This document shows positions 60,790 to 63,542 of a stretch of 63,542 nt of DNA, one piece after another. Positions within the stretch are counted from its first letter, which is position 1, and the number at the start of each line of letters is the position of its first letter. Below the pieces are notes generated by a model. It ran no database searches. It saw nothing but the letters and a program-made list of their open reading frames with translations, and was not told where the DNA came from. Both the position numbers and the translations under genes were made by a program. This DNA comes from Nitrospira sp. (GTDB lineage Bacteria; Nitrospirota; Nitrospiria; Nitrospirales; Nitrospiraceae): the NCBI GenBank assembly GCA_016788885.1, contig JAEURX010000005.1, positions 1-63,542 on the forward strand, read 5' to 3'.

Positions 60790-61547
60790 ATCCAGACCAG
60801 TTACGGGCCTTGCTGACGAACGTGCAGCAAGGCACCCTTGCGGTGCCCGAGGCCCTCAAGCAATTGCGCACCCTGCCGTATGAAAATCTGGGCTTCGCCT
60901 CGCTCGATCACCATCGAGCGCTTCGTCAGGGATTTCCGGAGGTCATTTTTTGCGAGGGGAAGACGGTCGCCCAGGTCGTGGCCATTGCCAAGACTCTGCT
61001 GCGGAAGAACAAGGCCTTGCTGGCGACGCGGGTGGAGCCGTCCGTTGCCAAGGCCCTGGTGCGCCTCAGCAAGCGGGCCACCTATCACGACGATGCGCGC
61101 GTAGTGGCGATCGCGCCGCCCAAGCTGGTCCGTCGAGGCTCAGTGCTCATTGTCACCGCAGGAACGGCCGATATTCCCGTTGCCGAAGAGGCACGCGTGA
61201 CGGCCGATATCATGGGAAGCAAGACCGACACCTTGTACGATGTGGGAGTCGCCGGGTTACATCGGTTGCTCGGTCAGCAGGAACGGTTGCACGGTGCGCG
61301 GGTACTGGTTGTGGCGGCCGGCATGGACGGCGTGTTGCCGAGCGTGGTCGGCGGGTTAGTGCGGCAGCCTGTGATTGCGGTGCCGACAAGCCGTGGTTAT
61401 GGGGCGCATTTCGGGGGCTTGGCTGCGTTGTTGACGATGTTGAATTCTTGTGCGGCCGGGGTCGGGGTGATGAATATCGACAACGGCTTTGGCGCCGGGT
61501 GCCTGGCGCACCGCATCAACATGGTGGGGGAGACGGATACGAAGTAG
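60786..61547 (+). CDS. larB: LarB, pyridinium-3,5-biscarboxylate mononucleotide synthase
   Basis: 253 residues, start overlapping gpsA. LarB carboxylates nicotinic acid adenine dinucleotide and removes AMP in the first step of the nickel-pincer cofactor. The NAIR-carboxylase-like core is clear: VTAGTADIPVAEEARVTADI, DTLYDVGVAGLHRLLGQQER, VVAAGMDGVLPSVVGGLVRQ and PTSRGYGAHFGGLAALLTML, ending in NIDNGFGAGCLAHRI. An N-terminal FASLDHHRALRQGFPEVIFC is also LarB-like. A hallmark of organisms that make the Lar cofactor; a racemase LarA is not in the window. Confidence 0.93.
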   Translation: MNPDQLRALLTNVQQGTLAVPEALKQLRTLPYENLGFASLDHHRALRQGFPEVIFCEGKTVAQVVAIAKTLLRKNKALLATRVEPSVAKALVRLSKRATYHDDARVVAIAPPKLVRRGSVLIVTAGTADIPVAEEARVTADIMGSKTDTLYDVGVAGLHRLLGQQERLHGARVLVVAAGMDGVLPSVVGGLVRQPVIAVPTSRGYGAHFGGLAALLTMLNSCAAGVGVMNIDNGFGAGCLAHRINMVGETDTK

Positions 61548-61588
61548 CCGTTAGGGGCGCACCCCTGAGTTTGTGCGGTTGTGCCCGT

Positions 61589-62161
61589 CTAGTTCTTCAC
61601 CAGAATCTTGCCGCGTTTGGGCCATGACAGCATTTGGGTGCGCTGGCCCTTCTCGCCGTTACTGAGCAGCTTGACCCGCACTTCATATTCATACGATCCG
61701 ACCGGTACTTGCTGCCTGTTGTGATCCAGGCCGTCCCAAGCGAGATCGACCTGCACGTGTTTCTGGGGCGTTTCTCCGTTGGCGCTCGGCGTCGTTTGCA
61801 CGTGCTCGTTCACCGGCTGTCGGATCGAGAGAAAGCGCAGCGAGGTCATTGAGGAGGACGTGACGAGGGCGGAGACTTCCAGCATCAGTTGCTCGTCGAC
61901 CTCTTTCGGCAGTTGCACGGTGGCGATGAAGTGGAAGGCGCCATCCTGTGGCTTGTAGGGCATTGGAGCCGTGTGCAGTGACAGAATTTTCAGATCCGGC
62001 TCGGGGCGCGGTACGCTGCTTTTTGTTTTGGTCTTGGCCATGGCGTCGGGAGGCGGTCCTCCAGGCAGGAGGAGGCACCCGATGAACAACAGGAGGCCGG
62101 CTGTGACGACTTGTGACATGCGCCGTGCGATGGACGGGGGGATTGGTCTTGGATCGGTCAT
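61589..62161 (-). CDS. Putative exported protein, 190 aa
   Basis: From ATG 62161, or 62122 (MSQVVTAGLLLFIGCLLLPG). A signal-type segment, then a domain with LKILSLHTAPMPYKPQDGAF, HFIATVQLPKEVDEQLMLEV and SYEYEVRVKLLSNGEKGQRT, and a final WPKRGKILVKN. The VPVGSYEYEVRVKL stretch resembles a FlgD-like or Ig-type fold, which often appears on surface proteins. Family not recognised. Sits between larB and larC on the opposite strand. Confidence 0.6.
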   Translation of the reverse strand: MTDPRPIPPSIARRMSQVVTAGLLLFIGCLLLPGGPPPDAMAKTKTKSSVPRPEPDLKILSLHTAPMPYKPQDGAFHFIATVQLPKEVDEQLMLEVSALVTSSSMTSLRFLSIRQPVNEHVQTTPSANGETPQKHVQVDLAWDGLDHNRQQVPVGSYEYEVRVKLLSNGEKGQRTQMLSWPKRGKILVKN

Positions 62162-62323
62162 GGGCCTCGGTATCGCAGGCAATGTTCGGCGGAGTACGTC
62201 TCTTTGATTGGGGATAACACAGCATCGCAGGGCTGTCAATGAACGAGCGGAATGATTGCTGTCTGGGTGCGGCTCCGGTAAGATGCCGCTCGTTTGCGCG
62301 GCATCCAGAATCGTAGGAGTGAC

Positions 62324-63532
62324 GTGGCCAGGCATCTTCATTTCGACTGTTTTTCCGGTATCAGCGGCGACATGACGTTGGGCGCGCTGGTTGATGTGGG
62401 GTTGCCATTCAAGGATCTCGTGCGCGGACTCACCTCGTTGAGGATCGATGGCTTCCGGCTGGCGCGAAAGAGAGTCGAGCGCGGAGCCATCAGCGCGACG
62501 AAAGTCGATGTGCTGATCGACAAGGGCTTTCGCACGCCGTTAACTCTGTCACAAATTGCCAAAATTCTTCGGAAGAGCGGCCTGCCGCCAGTGGTCAAAG
62601 AACGGAGTCAGGCGGTATTCGATGTCCTAGCTGATGCCGAAGGGAAAGCTCACGGGGTCGAGCCGTCGCACGTGCATTTCCATGAAGTGGGCGTGATCGA
62701 TTCATTTGTCGATGTCGTCGGCGGGGTCCTCGGCCTGCACCTCCTCGACATTCAACGTGTGACGGCCTCCGCTGTCAATGTCGGTTCCGGCATGCTTCAG
62801 TCGGCTCATGGTGCCTTGCCTGTGCCGGGACCAGCCGTGGCGGCCTTGGCGGTCGGCGTGCCGATTTATGCCAAGGGGCCTGAGCGAGAGCTGACAACGC
62901 CGACGGGGATGGCGTTGTTGCGGACCTTGGCGACTGATTTCGAGTGTCTCCCACCCATGCAGGTTCGTCGGGTGGGCTATGGAGCAGGGACCGCCGACCC
63001 GGCGCAATGGGCCAATGTGCTGCGTGTGTTCATCGGCGACGCGCCAGCCTCGGGCGTCGCGGTGGAAACGATTGTCGAACTGCACACCAACCTCGACGAT
63101 CTCAATCCGCAAGTGTATGAGACGGTATTCGAACGTCTCTTTGCCGCCGGGGCTGTGGATGCGACATTGGCGCCGGTGACCATGAAGAAAGGACGGCCAG
63201 GGACTGTCCTGTCCGTGCTGGCTCCGCGAGAACAGGTCGAGGCGGTGTTGGCGGTGTTGTTCTCCGACACCACGGCGCTGGGCGTTCGGACGCAGGACGT
63301 CCAACGGCGGGTGCTGCCGCGACGCTTTGCGTCGGTCCAGGTTCAAGGGGGTGACGTGCGGATCAAAGTGGCGGATCATCAACCGGGGCGGAGCAAGGCG
63401 GCTCCGGAGTATGACGACTGCAAACGCATTGCCGAACAGAGCGGCAGGCCGGTAAAGGACATTTTAGAGGAGGCCATGCTGGCGTTCCGGCGCACGCAGG
63501 CCGGAACGAAACGGACGACGAAACGCGCATGA
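62324..63532 (+). CDS. larC: LarC, nickel insertion enzyme for the pincer cofactor
   Basis: 402 residues from the GTG at 62324 (AGGAG 4 bases upstream). HFDCFSGISGDMTLGALVDV, HVHFHEVGVIDSFVDVVGG, the N-terminal metal-site His cluster, LTTPTGMALLRTLATDF and ELHTNLDDLNPQVYETVFER, then TMKKGRPGTVLSVLA are LarC marks. LarC uses CTP and Ni to finish the cofactor. In Lactiplantibacillus it needs a programmed frameshift between two parts; here it is one continuous frame. The stop overlaps the ATG of a further gene at the window edge. Confidence 0.93.
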   Translation: MARHLHFDCFSGISGDMTLGALVDVGLPFKDLVRGLTSLRIDGFRLARKRVERGAISATKVDVLIDKGFRTPLTLSQIAKILRKSGLPPVVKERSQAVFDVLADAEGKAHGVEPSHVHFHEVGVIDSFVDVVGGVLGLHLLDIQRVTASAVNVGSGMLQSAHGALPVPGPAVAALAVGVPIYAKGPERELTTPTGMALLRTLATDFECLPPMQVRRVGYGAGTADPAQWANVLRVFIGDAPASGVAVETIVELHTNLDDLNPQVYETVFERLFAAGAVDATLAPVTMKKGRPGTVLSVLAPREQVEAVLAVLFSDTTALGVRTQDVQRRVLPRRFASVQVQGGDVRIKVADHQPGRSKAAPEYDDCKRIAEQSGRPVKDILEEAMLAFRRTQAGTKRTTKRA

Positions 63533-63542
63533 GTCGACGCTG
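63529..63542 (+). CDS. Start of next gene, possibly larE (5' end only)
   Basis: ATG at 63529 overlaps the larC stop (ATGA). Only MSRR is visible. In most Lar operons larE follows larC, so LarE, the sulfur-donating enzyme, is the natural guess, but nothing in these 14 bases can confirm it. Confidence 0.3.

Noticed and set aside
1-63542. tRNA, rRNA, CRISPR, insertion sequence or prophage
   Set aside because: No cloverleaf, ribosomal signature, regular spacer-repeat array, transposase or phage gene was seen by eye; a tRNA scan would be needed to be certain.

Overview
The window reads as ordinary chromosome from a GC-rich, Gram-negative (diderm) bacterium, most likely a Nitrospira-type member of the Nitrospirota. 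This is an inference from gene content and layout, with no 16S in the window. The supporting features are a Pal end, LptM-like and other lipoproteins, LL-diaminopimelate aminotransferase (DapL), PilZ proteins with a zinc-ribbon head, many tiny zinc-ribbon ORFs, and short palindromic intergenic repeats. No rRNA, tRNA, CRISPR, insertion sequence, phage or plasmid genes were seen.

Layout. 1-5 kb: end of pal, a small acidic ORF, a DUF3422 membrane protein, two PilZ proteins, two tiny membrane proteins and a TonB-C-like protein. 5-13.7 kb: zwf, msrA, two tandem 47-residue zinc-ribbon paralogues, ttcA, an overlapping metallopeptidase/ATP-grasp pair, a small beta-barrel, palindromic repeats and gpmA. 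15.5-23.8 kb: a compact amino-acid cluster argD-argF-argG-argH-lipoprotein-lysA-dapA-dapB, which turns N-acetylglutamate semialdehyde into arginine and aspartate semialdehyde into lysine. 25-31.7 kb: transaldolase/FSA-like enzyme, family 5 uracil-DNA glycosylase, lytic transglycosylase, glycerate 2-kinase and a phosphotransferase with the domain order of rifampin phosphotransferase. 31.8-36.9 kb: rmuC, a MazG-like protein, a zinc-ribbon PilZ protein, and a leftward folK-panC pair beside dapL.

37-43 kb: an acyltransferase-3 gene broken by an in-frame TAA, DUF1499, a lipoprotein, and a Wzm/Wzt-type polysaccharide exporter behind an AT-richer stretch. 43.4-55.9 kb: a methyltransferase, a Spy-like lipoprotein, a phosphatase, a seven-repeat beta-propeller lipoprotein, an AttH/CrtC-like protein, a LON-domain protein, a DrrAB-type ABC exporter, a SirB1-like protein, a MarR-metallo-beta-lactamase pair, and a metallophosphoesterase. 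56-63.5 kb: truD; an overlapping pair that together equals the cyanobacterial ArgZ/AgrE protein (ornithine cyclodeaminase-type plus arginine dihydrolase-type); gpsA; and larB/larC for the nickel-pincer cofactor, with a further gene starting at the window edge.

The most notable points are the split, order-reversed ArgZ/AgrE pair in an organism that also carries the arginine biosynthetic cluster; the tandem mini zinc-ribbon genes whose cysteine framework reappears as the head of a PilZ protein; the metallopeptidase/ATP-grasp pair; the acyltransferase with a stop inside its signature motif; and the Lar cofactor genes.
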